Positions 14,910-24,784 of a DNA stretch of 30,533 nucleotides are shown here, in pieces. The stretch's first letter is position 1. Each line of letters begins with the position of its first letter. This DNA is from Promethearchaeota archaeon. Lineage in GTDB: Archaea; Asgardarchaeota; Lokiarchaeia; Sigynarchaeales; SOKP01. The notes under the pieces are model-generated. The model saw nothing but the letters and a program-made list of their open reading frames with translations. It searched no databases and was not told the DNA's origin. The stretch is from NCBI GenBank assembly GCA_019057775.1, contig JAHLWT010000184.1:1-30533 (forward strand), written 5' to 3'. The translations under genes and the position numbers were made by a program.

Positions 14910-16175
14910 TTGCTGCAAAAAAAGGATCATCATTACGAACCAAAGTTTATGGAATGGGGTATTATCACTAAATCGAATTTTAAAGATATTTATGATATAC
15001 CAATTAAAAGATGGGACCCTCTCTCAACTGTGAGGATTAGTTCAAAGGATTTTGGTTTTCGAGAAGAACGTGAAAGGTTTTATGGTCATTATTCTTATAT
15101 ATCTCCAATCAGAGGAAAAAGGCCTAAGGGATTTAAGACATCGGAAGAAGAAAGGCAATATCAAGATTGTTCCAAGAAAATATTAGCTAAACACAAAGAT
15201 GTCTTTACATCTGTGATCGAAGGAAAACCGATTTATGATGATTTGGGTTCAAAAATTGGAGATGGATATACATTGATTATTACTGAAGATGAAAATAAAA
15301 GAGATAATCCATTTCTAGAAAGACCACACCAAATAGAAAGAATTGCGGAAACTTGCAAATCTTTGACATTAATCAATCGTTATCCTTCAATGGCTCGGAT
15401 TGTTCATCCTGAAATAGAGGAGTATATAAAAAAACGTTTGCCTTCTCATTTAAAGCTCTCAAAAGGGATAAATCTAGTTACTATTTCAAGAGATTTTTAC
15501 CCTTCGTTATGTTTTAATTTAATTCCAAAAGAGGTTTTAGCTAGTATCTTTCTTTCAATGAAAGCGGCAATTCTGTATTCTATAGTAGAAGCAATCAATA
15601 GAGATTATTATGACATACCTGTAATGCCTTTTTTTAATATTGGGACAAAAGCAGGGGGATCTCAACCTCGTATTCATAGTCAGACCTATATTGATTTAAA
15701 TATGGATGGCCACGGAAGTAGGTTAGAGAGATATTTAGAAGCCTTCAAAGAAATGGGAGATCATTGTCATCTCTGCCATACTACACATGGAAATACGGAT
15801 CGGATTATACTCAACACAGATTTTTGGACTTTTTATACTACAGGTAGCCCTGTCAGGAACTACCATATTAGATTTCACCCCACCGAGCATATTAGGAGAT
15901 TTTCGCAATTAAAGATTAATCAAATAAATGACTTAGCAGAAGGTTTGAAGGTCATTTTCCAAGCATTAGATGATATAAAAGTAGAGAGGAATCGTAATAT
16001 TTTATTTAATTGTTGCCCCTATGGTTACGATGCAAATTTCCATTTATTTGCCGATATTATTCCTCATGAAATTATAGGAGGGGCTGAAATGTCAGATGAC
16101 ATGCGAGTAGCAAGGAAATTGCCGCATATAGCAGCTAAAGAAATTCGAGAGTCAATAGAGAAATACCAAGAATGA
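14910..16175 (+). CDS. galactose-1-phosphate uridylyltransferase-like (HIT superfamily) protein
   Basis: A 421-aa GalT-type nucleotidyl/phosphoryl transferase. The first half ends in the active-site region NIGTKAGGSQPRIHSQTY (243-260). GalT has HPHxQ here: the nucleophile His256 and Gln258 are kept, but the first His is Arg254. A possible metal site CHLCH lies at 286-290. The C-terminal half has the second HIT-like domain (FHLFADIIPHEIIGGAEM), matching GalT's F-H-x-x-x-x-I-L-P...GG-x-E. The family transfers nucleotidyl groups between sugar phosphates; relatives include ADP-glucose phosphorylases, so the sugar and nucleotide are uncertain. A nucleotidyltransferase and a branching enzyme follow on the same strand, suggesting a role in glucan or sugar-nucleotide metabolism. 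Confidence 0.82.
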   Translation: MLQKKDHHYEPKFMEWGIITKSNFKDIYDIPIKRWDPLSTVRISSKDFGFREERERFYGHYSYISPIRGKRPKGFKTSEEERQYQDCSKKILAKHKDVFTSVIEGKPIYDDLGSKIGDGYTLIITEDENKRDNPFLERPHQIERIAETCKSLTLINRYPSMARIVHPEIEEYIKKRLPSHLKLSKGINLVTISRDFYPSLCFNLIPKEVLASIFLSMKAAILYSIVEAINRDYYDIPVMPFFNIGTKAGGSQPRIHSQTYIDLNMDGHGSRLERYLEAFKEMGDHCHLCHTTHGNTDRIILNTDFWTFYTTGSPVRNYHIRFHPTEHIRRFSQLKINQINDLAEGLKVIFQALDDIKVERNRNILFNCCPYGYDANFHLFADIIPHEIIGGAEMSDDMRVARKLPHIAAKEIRESIEKYQE

Positions 16176-16313
16176 GTATCTTTAAAGCTAACTAATTCTA
16201 GTATTTTAAAGCTACTTTTTACATTAAAAAAATAACTTTTATTATCCAAATTGAATTAGATTTATATCTATTAAATCTGTTATATTAATGAATAATTTCT
16301 TGAGGATATCATA

Positions 16314-17462
16314 TTGCGAGAATGGTCTGCGATAATCCTAGCTGGCGGTAAAGGTAAAAGGTTAATGCCTTTGACTTCATTAGTTCCAAAGCCACTAGTA
16401 AAAGTCACGAATGTTCCAATGGTCGATTATGCAATTGCCCATTTAGTATATGCAGATATAAAACATATAACTCTTGCTTTAGCACATGGGGGGGAGGAAT
16501 TAAGAGATTATATAAAGAAAACTTGGACTCCAGATAAATTAGGCGATGTTGAGCTAGAGTGTGTAATTCAAGACAGCAAGGGTACTGCTGATGCTTATAG
16601 ACTTTTAACAGACTACATAGATTCTGAAAAAGTTGTAGTTTCAATGGCAGATATTGTGACTAATCTTCCTTTGAAACGTTTTATGGAGTTTCATTCCGAA
16701 AAAGCGGGATTATCAACGATATCTATGAAAACTGCTGAGAGCCATACATCTCAGTATGGTGTGGTTTTATTAGATAAGAATAGAAAGATATACCTATTTT
16801 TAGAGAAACCCGCACCAATGGAATTATATTTAAGTAGTATGTCTCAAAGAGAAGATCTCTTTTTACATACTAATATTATAAATACCGGTATCTATTGCTT
16901 TAAAAAAGATATTGGGGATATTCTTCATGAAACAGGTTTAATGGATTTTGGAAGTGAAGTTTTTCCTTATCTTCTAGAAAATAAGTATGATCTTTTTGGA
17001 TTTGTTGAAAACTATTACTGGATGGACGCGGGGAATGCGACTACCTATCTATGGTTAAATTGGGACCTTTTACGTAAATTTGCTTGGCCAATTTTGCCTA
17101 ATGGAGTTGAATATGACGGAGTTTTTGTTATGGGAATAATTAATTCCGGGCAGAATATAACAATCGATAAACCAACTTGTTTCGGAGAGTTTGTTCAGTT
17201 AGAAAATCGCGTTAAAATTAAAGAATTAACTTCAATCGGTCAACTTGTAACTATTGGGGAAGATACCATCATCGAGAAAAGTATTTTGTGGGATGACATC
17301 AAAATTGGTGCTGGTTGTATAATTAAGGAAAGCATTATATGCAATAACTGTGAAATTGGTGAAAATGTAGTTCTAGAGAGGGCAATAGTTGCTCCAAATT
17401 GTAAAATCAGTGACAATTCACAGATCCGAGATCAAACACTTGAACTCGGCCAACAAATATAA
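16314..17462 (+). CDS. sugar-phosphate nucleotidyltransferase with left-handed beta-helix tail
   Basis: A 382-aa enzyme of the glucose-1-phosphate adenylyl/mannose-1-phosphate guanylyltransferase type. The nucleotide-binding signature is LAGGKGKRLMPLT...PKPLVKV (9-31). SMADIVTN near 110 holds the metal-binding Asp, and FLEKP near 160 is the usual sugar-binding strand. From about residue 280, hexapeptide-type repeats (VKIKELTSIGQLVTIGEDTI, IKIGAGCIIKES) form a beta-helix, as in GlgC and GMP pyrophosphorylase. The start is a TTG at 16314 with TTGAGGAT upstream. The gene lies between the GalT-like and GH57 genes, which makes supply of ADP- or UDP-glucose for glycogen synthesis a reasonable job; the nucleotide specificity cannot be read here. 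Confidence 0.87.
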   Translation: MREWSAIILAGGKGKRLMPLTSLVPKPLVKVTNVPMVDYAIAHLVYADIKHITLALAHGGEELRDYIKKTWTPDKLGDVELECVIQDSKGTADAYRLLTDYIDSEKVVVSMADIVTNLPLKRFMEFHSEKAGLSTISMKTAESHTSQYGVVLLDKNRKIYLFLEKPAPMELYLSSMSQREDLFLHTNIINTGIYCFKKDIGDILHETGLMDFGSEVFPYLLENKYDLFGFVENYYWMDAGNATTYLWLNWDLLRKFAWPILPNGVEYDGVFVMGIINSGQNITIDKPTCFGEFVQLENRVKIKELTSIGQLVTIGEDTIIEKSILWDDIKIGAGCIIKESIICNNCEIGENVVLERAIVAPNCKISDNSQIRDQTLELGQQI

Positions 17463-17562
17463 TATTCTCTTATTCCAGGATAGCACCTTTATTCCATGTG
17501 CTTTCTCTTTTTTAATTTAATAAGAAATAATAATTAAGATTCAAACTTACTATCCTTTAATT

Positions 17563-19155
17563 ATGACACTTGGGTATTTTGGGCTAGTACTCCATGGTCA
17601 TATTCCATGGTGTAAAAAGTCGGGAACATGGCCTGCTGGTGAAGAGTGGCTAATGGAAGCTATGAACGAGACATACATTCCTATGCTAAATACCTTAAGA
17701 GAATTCAAAGAGAATAGATTAAAGACTGCTATTACCATAAACATTACGCCTATACTAGCTGAACAATTAGCAGATGAGTACATGAAACAGAGATTTACGG
17801 AGTACATGGATAGATTAATATCGAGAGCTAAAAGTGATGTAAAACGATTTGAAAATCATTTCGAGAGAAGAAAAATTGCTGAATTTCATTTGAATAATTT
17901 TGAGCATGTATTAGACACTTTTTATCACAACTACTACAGGGATATATTAGGAAGTTTTAAATGGTTGCAGGATTCAGGAATGATTGAATTGATCACTTGT
18001 GGAGCTACCCATGGATTCTTACCTTTGCTTGAGAGTGATTCTGGATTATTTTCACAGATTCAGACGGCAGTAGATACTCATAAAAAATATTTTAAAAACG
18101 ACCCGACAGGTATCTGGCTTCCTGAATGTGCTTATCGCCCCAAAAAAGAGATAAGAGGGAAAATACGAGAAAGTATAGATTATTGGCTAGATAATTCAGG
18201 TATAGAATATTTCTTCGTTGATTCCCATGGAATCTTGAATGCCGAGATTATAGAGCAAAATAATGAAATTGGTTTAAGTACAAATATGGGATATTTATTA
18301 AATACAGGTGTTACTGTATTTGGAAGAAGCAGAAATGTAAGTAGACAAGTATGGGACGCGAAAATAGGGTATCCTGGGAATATCAATTATCGAGAATTTC
18401 ATAAAAAAGATCATGAATCTGGACTGCATTATCACAAAATAACAGACAAATCTATAGGTTTTAATGAAAAAAAATTATATAACATTGAAAAAGCGATGGA
18501 AACAGTTGATTCTGATGCCCGCCATTTCATTTCTTTATTAATTGATGAGCTACAACAATTTTCAAGCAACCCAAATATCCAGGGAATTTTAATTAGTCCC
18601 TTTGATTTCGAATTGTTTGGGCATTGGTTTGCAGAAGGGGTTGATTGGTTAAAACGAGTAATTGAGTTAATTAATAAACAAGAAACAATAGAAATGATCA
18701 CTATTTCTGATTATGTCTCTAAATATAAAAATCAATTTTCTATGATTAGGATGGGAGAGAGTAGTTGGGGTGAAGGAGGAGACTTTAGAGTATGGAAAAA
18801 TCCAGACCACGGATGGATATGGCCATATATTAATGGATCAATTATCGAATTTGAAAATATTTTAAAAACAAATCCAAATCCTAATGAGGGGGAAAAAAGA
18901 ATTTTAAAACAAACTGCTCGAGAATTAATTTTAATGGAGGGAAGTGATTGGCCCTTTCTCCTTTATACTAAACAGGCCAAAGAATATGCTAACCAACGAT
19001 TTCATCATCATCATCAAAGATTTCTCAAACTAATATGGGCTGCTAAAAATTTTAATGATAAGGAGCGGCTATCTACAAGAGAATTAGAAGAAATGGAGTC
19101 AATAGATTCTTGTTTTCAAGATTTAGAGATCGACTACTTCAGAAGAATTGATTAA
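17563..19155 (+). CDS. GH57 family glucan branching enzyme-like protein (paralogue 1)
   Basis: A 530-aa glycoside hydrolase family 57 protein of the DUF1957/branching-enzyme type. Conserved regions: HGHIPW (11-16), CGATHG (146-151), GIWLPECAYRP (183-193) with nucleophile Glu188, and SPFDFELFGHWFAEG (345-359) with acid/base Asp348. The C-terminal helical region follows ESSWGEGG and ends near the family's usual length. Such enzymes create alpha-1,6 branches in glycogen-like glucans. It shares all catalytic motifs with the second GH57 gene at 19581-21293 but is shorter in the middle (residues 200-270), which may alter chain specificity. The ATG at 17563 has no ribosome binding site. Its stop overlaps the convergent small gene by 4 bases. 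Confidence 0.88.
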   Translation: MTLGYFGLVLHGHIPWCKKSGTWPAGEEWLMEAMNETYIPMLNTLREFKENRLKTAITINITPILAEQLADEYMKQRFTEYMDRLISRAKSDVKRFENHFERRKIAEFHLNNFEHVLDTFYHNYYRDILGSFKWLQDSGMIELITCGATHGFLPLLESDSGLFSQIQTAVDTHKKYFKNDPTGIWLPECAYRPKKEIRGKIRESIDYWLDNSGIEYFFVDSHGILNAEIIEQNNEIGLSTNMGYLLNTGVTVFGRSRNVSRQVWDAKIGYPGNINYREFHKKDHESGLHYHKITDKSIGFNEKKLYNIEKAMETVDSDARHFISLLIDELQQFSSNPNIQGILISPFDFELFGHWFAEGVDWLKRVIELINKQETIEMITISDYVSKYKNQFSMIRMGESSWGEGGDFRVWKNPDHGWIWPYINGSIIEFENILKTNPNPNEGEKRILKQTARELILMEGSDWPFLLYTKQAKEYANQRFHHHHQRFLKLIWAAKNFNDKERLSTRELEEMESIDSCFQDLEIDYFRRID

Positions 19156-19403
19156 AGTAAATTAACATACCTTTTCTCAATTTTTTTTACTGTTTCATTT
19201 AATAAATTAAGCATTATAATATTACCATACACGTAAGTATGTTCTAAAACATAGTCTATAATATCATTAGCAATTTTTTTATCTTTGATAGCAAATTTGC
19301 TCGTTTTTGGAGCAAACAAAATTTCAAATTCTTCTTTCAACCATTCCATCTCTTCTATCAAAGTTTCTTCTAGAATTTCATAATAATTCAGATTGACTCT
19401 CAT
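19152..19403 (-). CDS. small helical protein, unknown function
   Basis: An 83-aa protein, mostly helical: MRVNLNYYEILEETLIEEME, then a conserved-looking WLKEEFEILFAPK and a C-terminal amphipathic helix up to KKIEKRYVNLL. No family recognised. GAGGTAAT lies 4 bases before the ATG, so translation is well supported. It sits between the two GH57 genes and overlaps the 3' end of the first by 4 bases on the opposite strand. It has no clear partner; the same-strand neighbour, GH57 paralogue 2, ends 178 bases further downstream in the window and would be upstream in transcription. Confidence 0.65.
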   Translation of the reverse strand: MRVNLNYYEILEETLIEEMEWLKEEFEILFAPKTSKFAIKDKKIANDIIDYVLEHTYVYGNIIMLNLLNETVKKIEKRYVNLL

Positions 19404-19580
19404 TTAATTACCTCAACTCTTAAATATTATTATAGACATTACTCTTTCTTAATAGATAAGAATTGAGACTAGTATTTATAATTTTTATAGTCCAATATTT
19501 TTGAAAAGTTAGAAATGTTAGCAAATATACTAATTGGTAAATAAATTTGGACTCAAATAATTAACAAAAACTTAATTTAT

Positions 19581-21293
19581 TCATTTTTTCGCAAATGGTT
19601 CGAGATCTAATGCTTCAAATAAGTCATCGTTTTCTTCTATTGATTTAAGGAAATTCCATTCCCCTTCTTCGACATTTTGACCACTCGCATATCTTGAAGC
19701 CATGTCGTATAGTCTATTAAAATTCTCATAGTGGAGGGAGATTCTATTTTCCGCGTAATCTCGTGCTGACCAAGTAGTTATTAAAAATTGCCAATCACTA
19801 CTCTCTAATAATAGAAGTTCTCGCGCCATCTGTTTTAAAATCTTTATAAGATTTGGATCGTGAGAATCTTTATATTTTGCGATGATATCTTCGCTCTTAG
19901 ATTCGCATTCATATATTCTCTCCCATGTCCACGTCGTCCACTCATTTAACCACACCCAGTGAGATGAAGCTTGACCCCAAGAGCCCTCTATTATGCTTAC
20001 TACCTTATTTGGTGGATTAGCTTCGAGATATAACCTTGTATTAGTTAGTTCAATCTCCGGATCATCTTCCATCCATCGAAGAACGCGTGCTATCCACCAA
20101 TTTCCTTCGAACCACCAGTGTCCAAATAGTTCTGCATCATAAGGGGCCACGACTATGCCATTTCTTCCAAACTTGTCTTTATATTCTCTTAAAATATCCT
20201 TAGTTAAATTAACATAATGACTGGCATTTTCATCCAACTTTCCAGGAATATCATCAGGCCAATATAGCATTTTCTTTCCCAAATCAAGCTTTGGGCTAGT
20301 AACTTTCCAGTATTTTAACCCACCAGGAAAATGCTTCTTATGGAAATCTAAGTACTCTGCACAGCCGGGATATCCATGTTCCCCACTCCAAACTACAATT
20401 CCGGTCTTCTCATCCCTCGTGAAAAAACCTACTGGAGCTCCAGTTGATGGAGCTGTGGCCACAAGGTAAGGTTCATACTGAGATTTTTCAAATGAAGTTG
20501 GGATTTCTTCATACTGAGATTCAAATTGCTTCCAGAGCTCAGCCAGCAAGGGAAATCGAGCAGCATAAACTCCCTGTGATTTTCCTCCTAATAATAAGGC
20601 AGTGTCTATAAAAAAATACTTTAACCCATTTTTAGCAAGAAAATATTCGATACCAGGACGTTCATATTCTTCGTCAGTTATAGGATTTTTCCACTTATAC
20701 CCTGGCCGATAAGCACATTCAGGTAACCACACACCTGTAGGGGCTCTTCCAAAATGCCGTTTATAACTATCAACTGCAGTTTTGAATTGAGCATCTAGAG
20801 ATGTTTCTTTAGAAAGAAGTGGAGTATATCCGTGAGTAGCTCCGCAGGTGATTATCTCTAAAATTCCTTGATCTTGCAGATTCTTAAACGCACCTACGAT
20901 ATCTTTATTATATCTATGAATGAAGTCATCCTTCACACGTGAATAGAATTCTTGCCACCATTTGGTTAATTTGATTCTTCCCTCTTTGTACTTATTTTTA
21001 GTAAAATCTTCAAAATCAAATAGAGCAGCATTAATTTTTTCATCTAAGTATCCAATAAAGCTATCTATAAATCGAGGGTTCCGTAACATTTCACATAGGA
21101 CGGGAGTGAGGCCAACAGTGAGTTTTGGATGATATCCATCATCAACTAACTTATATAATTCCATTAATAAGGGAACATAAGTCTCAGCCGCGGCTTCATT
21201 TATCCAATCCATACCGTGTGGCCATACGCCATGCCCTATAACCCAAGGTAAGTGAGCATGCAAAACAAGGCAAAAACTTCCGATCTCAGTCAA
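19581..21293 (-). CDS. GH57 family 1,4-alpha-glucan branching enzyme (paralogue 2)
   Basis: A 570-aa GH57 branching enzyme of the standard archaeal form: LHAHLPWV (11-18), CGATHGYTPL (150-159), GVWLPECAYRPGYKW (187-201) with nucleophile Glu192, and VVAPYDAELFGHWWFEG (381-397) with acid/base Asp386, then the C-terminal domain with EGSWGQASSHWVWLNEW. It transfers alpha-1,4 chains to alpha-1,6 branch points in storage glucan. The start is a TTG at 21293; GATGATTTAA stands before it as a weak ribosome binding site, and no ATG is available near the domain start. It diverges from the phosphohexomutase-like gene across 189 bases. A second GH57 protein in the same island suggests different branching specificities or one regulatory copy. 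Confidence 0.93.
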   Translation of the reverse strand: MTEIGSFCLVLHAHLPWVIGHGVWPHGMDWINEAAAETYVPLLMELYKLVDDGYHPKLTVGLTPVLCEMLRNPRFIDSFIGYLDEKINAALFDFEDFTKNKYKEGRIKLTKWWQEFYSRVKDDFIHRYNKDIVGAFKNLQDQGILEIITCGATHGYTPLLSKETSLDAQFKTAVDSYKRHFGRAPTGVWLPECAYRPGYKWKNPITDEEYERPGIEYFLAKNGLKYFFIDTALLLGGKSQGVYAARFPLLAELWKQFESQYEEIPTSFEKSQYEPYLVATAPSTGAPVGFFTRDEKTGIVVWSGEHGYPGCAEYLDFHKKHFPGGLKYWKVTSPKLDLGKKMLYWPDDIPGKLDENASHYVNLTKDILREYKDKFGRNGIVVAPYDAELFGHWWFEGNWWIARVLRWMEDDPEIELTNTRLYLEANPPNKVVSIIEGSWGQASSHWVWLNEWTTWTWERIYECESKSEDIIAKYKDSHDPNLIKILKQMARELLLLESSDWQFLITTWSARDYAENRISLHYENFNRLYDMASRYASGQNVEEGEWNFLKSIEENDDLFEALDLEPFAKK

Positions 21294-21482
21294 TTAAATC
21301 ATCTTTGTGGTAATAATTTAATAATTAGAACAAGGTTAATTTTATATAATTTTTCATTTCTTAAATACTAAAGAGAGTCGAGAAATAAATAAAAATAGTT
21401 AAAATTATATATTCTCATCTAGTTAGGAATAATATATAATTTCCAATTGAAAAGTCACTATGTTCCAAAAAGCGAGTATTAA

Positions 21483-22874
21483 ATGATTCCTAATAAATCA
21501 GTTACAAACCTTAATGAGTTAAATAAAAACGGCAGAATAATAGGGAAAGCAAATTATGTCTTCACTCCAGAGATATCAAGTTCTATTGGGTCAATTCATG
21601 GTAGTTTATTTAACCAAAACGAATCAGTTGTAATGGGGAGGGATTATCATAATGATAGTGTCATGTTAAAAAGAGCTTATACTTCAGGTTTAATGTCTAC
21701 AGGAATTAATCTTTTAAATCTTTCCGATTGTACTTTTCCACTTTTACAATTTACAATTAGGCGGTTTGGCGCAAGTGGAGGAGTATATCTATCGGGGGGA
21801 CATCATTATAGTGAGGATGTGGGAATTCGATTTGTAGATGCTGGAGGAATCGAATTAGCAAAGTCTGAAATTCAAAAAATCATTAATTCGTTTAATACGT
21901 ATCCTCAACATATTAGGCGAGTGGACCCTAACAAAATTGGGCAAATTACAAACATTCCTCAAACTGCCGATATATATATTAAATCACTTTCACAATTTGT
22001 TGATAAGAAAAAAATAAGGAAAGCTAAATTAAAAATTGTAGTAGATTGTTCGTATGGACCTACAGGTAAAATTACTCCTCTTTTATTTAATGATATTGGA
22101 GTAGAAATTATCGCGTTAAATACACATTATCGTGAAAGGTCTTCGAGTCCTGTGCCAAGCATTAATACAATCAGAAATACAGCTGATATTGTGAAAGCAT
22201 CCAACAGTCATTTAGGCGTATGTTTTGACGTAGACGGTTCAAGAATATTAGTGATAGATGAGAATGGATTGGAAATAAGTTTCGAAGATTTATTAATGCT
22301 TTTTATCTCGTTTGACAAACGAATTTTAAGATCTAGGCCTAATACTATTATTACCACTCCTTCAGTCTCTCCTGTGGTAAAACATTTTATTGAGGATAGT
22401 GGATTTCCTACTAAACAAGTTGAAAATGATCCAGGAGAAATCTCAAGACAAATTAGAGAAGAGAGAGCTTGCTTTGCTGCAGCGGATACACTCAAATTTT
22501 ATTTCCCCGAGCTGGCTCCCTTCAGTGATGGTAACTTCATTCTACTTAAGATTCTTGAAATAATGGCTGAGCAGAATGACTTAATCAGCTCATTAACAAA
22601 AGGATTTCCAAAAGGAATTAAATTGAATAGATCTATTCCAGTTTCGTCGGATATTATAGATAACATACATAACAGATTGCGAAAATTAGCGGAAGAAAAC
22701 GGTTATAAATACCATGATATCATAAATGAATTAAAAATTATTGAAGATGATGCTTATACGCTTATAAAAGTTGCATTGTACAGAAATTCAATACTTCTAT
22801 CTGCCGAATCCGAAGAGAAAGAGAAAGCACAGAAAATGTTGACTGAATTGGAAAAATTGATTTCCGAACTCTGA
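21483..22874 (+). CDS. phosphohexomutase homologue, catalytically degenerate
   Basis: A 463-aa protein of the phosphoglucomutase/phosphomannomutase (GlmM/ManB) fold, full length. The fold is clear: GRDYHNDSVMLKRAYTSGLM (52-71), FGASGGVYLSGGHHYS (95-110), FDVDGSRILVID (248-259), TPSVS (292-296). All four active-site loops are changed. The catalytic Ser-His-Asn-Pro loop is Gly-His-His-Tyr (105-109 region), so the phospho-serine is gone. DxDGDR is DVDGSR. The sugar-binding GExSGH is AAADTLK (332-338). The phosphate loop SGTEP is missing near 428-440. It therefore probably does not turn over hexose phosphates and may be a regulator or structural subunit. It diverges from the branching enzyme gene. 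Confidence 0.85.
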   Translation: MIPNKSVTNLNELNKNGRIIGKANYVFTPEISSSIGSIHGSLFNQNESVVMGRDYHNDSVMLKRAYTSGLMSTGINLLNLSDCTFPLLQFTIRRFGASGGVYLSGGHHYSEDVGIRFVDAGGIELAKSEIQKIINSFNTYPQHIRRVDPNKIGQITNIPQTADIYIKSLSQFVDKKKIRKAKLKIVVDCSYGPTGKITPLLFNDIGVEIIALNTHYRERSSSPVPSINTIRNTADIVKASNSHLGVCFDVDGSRILVIDENGLEISFEDLLMLFISFDKRILRSRPNTIITTPSVSPVVKHFIEDSGFPTKQVENDPGEISRQIREERACFAAADTLKFYFPELAPFSDGNFILLKILEIMAEQNDLISSLTKGFPKGIKLNRSIPVSSDIIDNIHNRLRKLAEENGYKYHDIINELKIIEDDAYTLIKVALYRNSILLSAESEEKEKAQKMLTELEKLISEL

Positions 22875-22973
22875 TATGAAAAACATATAAAATGAATTAA
22901 AACTTTAAAAAAAATAGAATTAATTATATATTAAAATAAATAATAATATAAAAAAATAAGAGATGAAATTAAC

Positions 22974-23633
22974 GTGGCTTTAGATTTAAATTTTGTAATA
23001 ATTCTATCGACTTTATTTGTAATTTTTGGGGTTTTCCTCTTATTTGACTTATTTAAGAGGGAAGAGAAATATGGCTATTTCGCCTATATCGTAGCAGTAG
23101 TCCCAGTCAATTATTTTTGGGCAATGGGATACGATCCTCTTCTAGCATATCTTATACTTTTCATATTATGGATTATTACATTGTTACGAGACACAATTGG
23201 TGTTTATCTTAAAAAAAATAAAGAAATTAATGAGATACTATTATATCTTACTCTTGCAATATTAATACAATTTATTTTAAGTGCTATTATACCTGAAATA
23301 AATTCTGATTTACAACTTTATACTGAAAAGATATTATTTTTTTGGTTGCCAAATGTTCATTCTACAATTTTTCTTGACTCAATTGTTCTTGGATTTAAAG
23401 TTTCGGCTACATTAATCATTTTACTTGTTATTATCCCATTAATTCTTGATATTAAAGATGAAGAAATACCACTTCCCATGTTTGTAATTATTATCGCAAT
23501 TTTTATCATTCCATTTCTTTATTTAAGCTATGTGTGGTTGCCAGAGCAAATGGGTGTTTTAACATTTTTGTTTTCGGTGATTTTGTTTATTCTTTTACTT
23601 CTAATCACTCGTAGCGGGAAGGAGGCAAAATAA
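22974..23633 (+). CDS. integral membrane protein, unknown function
   Basis: A 219-aa protein with six or seven membrane helices (about 7-25, 36-53, 56-73, 88-106, 135-157, 167-187 and 195-212). It has a short charged loop (KREEKYGY) after helix 1 and a large polar segment (IPEINSDLQLYTEK) after helix 4. No transporter or enzyme motif recognised. The start is a GTG at 22974 with GAGATGAAAT just upstream. It lies 100 bases after the phosphohexomutase homologue and before radA, all on the same strand. Confidence 0.7.
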   Translation: MALDLNFVIILSTLFVIFGVFLLFDLFKREEKYGYFAYIVAVVPVNYFWAMGYDPLLAYLILFILWIITLLRDTIGVYLKKNKEINEILLYLTLAILIQFILSAIIPEINSDLQLYTEKILFFWLPNVHSTIFLDSIVLGFKVSATLIILLVIIPLILDIKDEEIPLPMFVIIIAIFIIPFLYLSYVWLPEQMGVLTFLFSVILFILLLLITRSGKEAK

Positions 23634-23745
23634 AAAGAAGAGAGTTTTCTTATTCTTCTATTAACTTTTTATTCTTATTTTTATATTTATTTCATAAGAG
23701 AATATCATATTTTTAAGAAATTCATATAATATTTGTAATTGATAC

Positions 23746-24744
23746 GTGATAATGGCAAAGAAAAAAGCTCAATCTGACGATCTTACAGATAAGGAAAATT
23801 TAAAGACATCTTATGATTTGAAAGATTTACCAAGCGTAGGAGATGCTACGGTAAAGAAGTTAAAAGATGCAGGAATTCTAACTATTAGAATTCTAGCTAT
23901 GTATCCATTAAAAAAATTAATGGATGAAGCTGGGATAGGAGAAAAAACGGCAAAAAAAATAATTAAGGCGGCTCAAGATATTGAAAAAATGGGATTCAAA
24001 TCAGCAGATAAAATCTGGGAAAAAAGAAAGGCTCTAAATCGATTAACTTCAGGGAGTCAAAATTTGGATGATTTGTTATTAGGAGGTTTTGAACCAGGAG
24101 CAGTTACCGAACTTTATGGTGAATATAGAACAGGAAAGACGCAGATATGTCATCAATTATGCGTAAATGTCCAATTATCGTATGAAAACGGTGGTCTTGA
24201 GGGCAATGCTTTGTACATAGACACAGAAGGAACCTTCCGCCCGGAGAGATTAATCCAAATGGCTATAGGGAGAGATTTAGATCATAATAGTATATTAAAA
24301 AAAACAATCCTTGGAAGAGCTTATAATAGTGACCATCAAATTTTGTTAGCAAGAGAGGCTAATAAGATAATTAAAGAAAAAAATATAAAATTGATTATAG
24401 TAGATTCACTCATTGGTCATTTCCGCAGCGAATATATAGGAAGGGGTACATTAGCAACAAGACAGCAGAAACTAAATAGCCATATTCATGATCTATTAAG
24501 ATTAACAGAGATATATGATGAATTAGGGGTTGTATGTACAAATCAAGTCTCTTCTAAGCCGGATGTATTTTATGGAAATCCAACAACACATACGGGAGGT
24601 CATATTATGGCACATGGGTCAACGATAAGAATATACTTACGGAAAGGAAAAGGAGAACAAAGAGTTGCTAAAGTCGTAGATGCTCCAAATATACCGGAGA
24701 GTGATGCTATTTTTTCAATAACGGAAGATGGTATTAGGGATTGA
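23746..24744 (+). CDS. radA: DNA repair and recombination protein RadA
   Basis: The archaeal RecA/Rad51 recombinase, which forms filaments on single-stranded DNA for strand exchange. Seen: an N-terminal helix-hairpin-helix domain (LKDLPSVGDATVKKLKDAG, 25-43; AGIGEKTAKKI), the polymerisation motif FKSA (84-87), Walker A GEYRTGKT (125-132), Walker B LIIVD (216-220), and the L2-region Q-V-S-S-K-P-D-V-F. The length (332 aa) is normal. The frame is open from a GTG at 23746; the ATG at 23752 gives MAKKKAQS, a more usual RadA start, but I cannot decide between them. TATA-like CATATAATATT lies some 20-25 bases upstream. Confidence 0.96.
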   Translation: MIMAKKKAQSDDLTDKENLKTSYDLKDLPSVGDATVKKLKDAGILTIRILAMYPLKKLMDEAGIGEKTAKKIIKAAQDIEKMGFKSADKIWEKRKALNRLTSGSQNLDDLLLGGFEPGAVTELYGEYRTGKTQICHQLCVNVQLSYENGGLEGNALYIDTEGTFRPERLIQMAIGRDLDHNSILKKTILGRAYNSDHQILLAREANKIIKEKNIKLIIVDSLIGHFRSEYIGRGTLATRQQKLNSHIHDLLRLTEIYDELGVVCTNQVSSKPDVFYGNPTTHTGGHIMAHGSTIRIYLRKGKGEQRVAKVVDAPNIPESDAIFSITEDGIRD

Positions 24745-24784
24745 TAATTTTTAATCTAAGTGAAGTTCAAAGTGGATCATGTAA

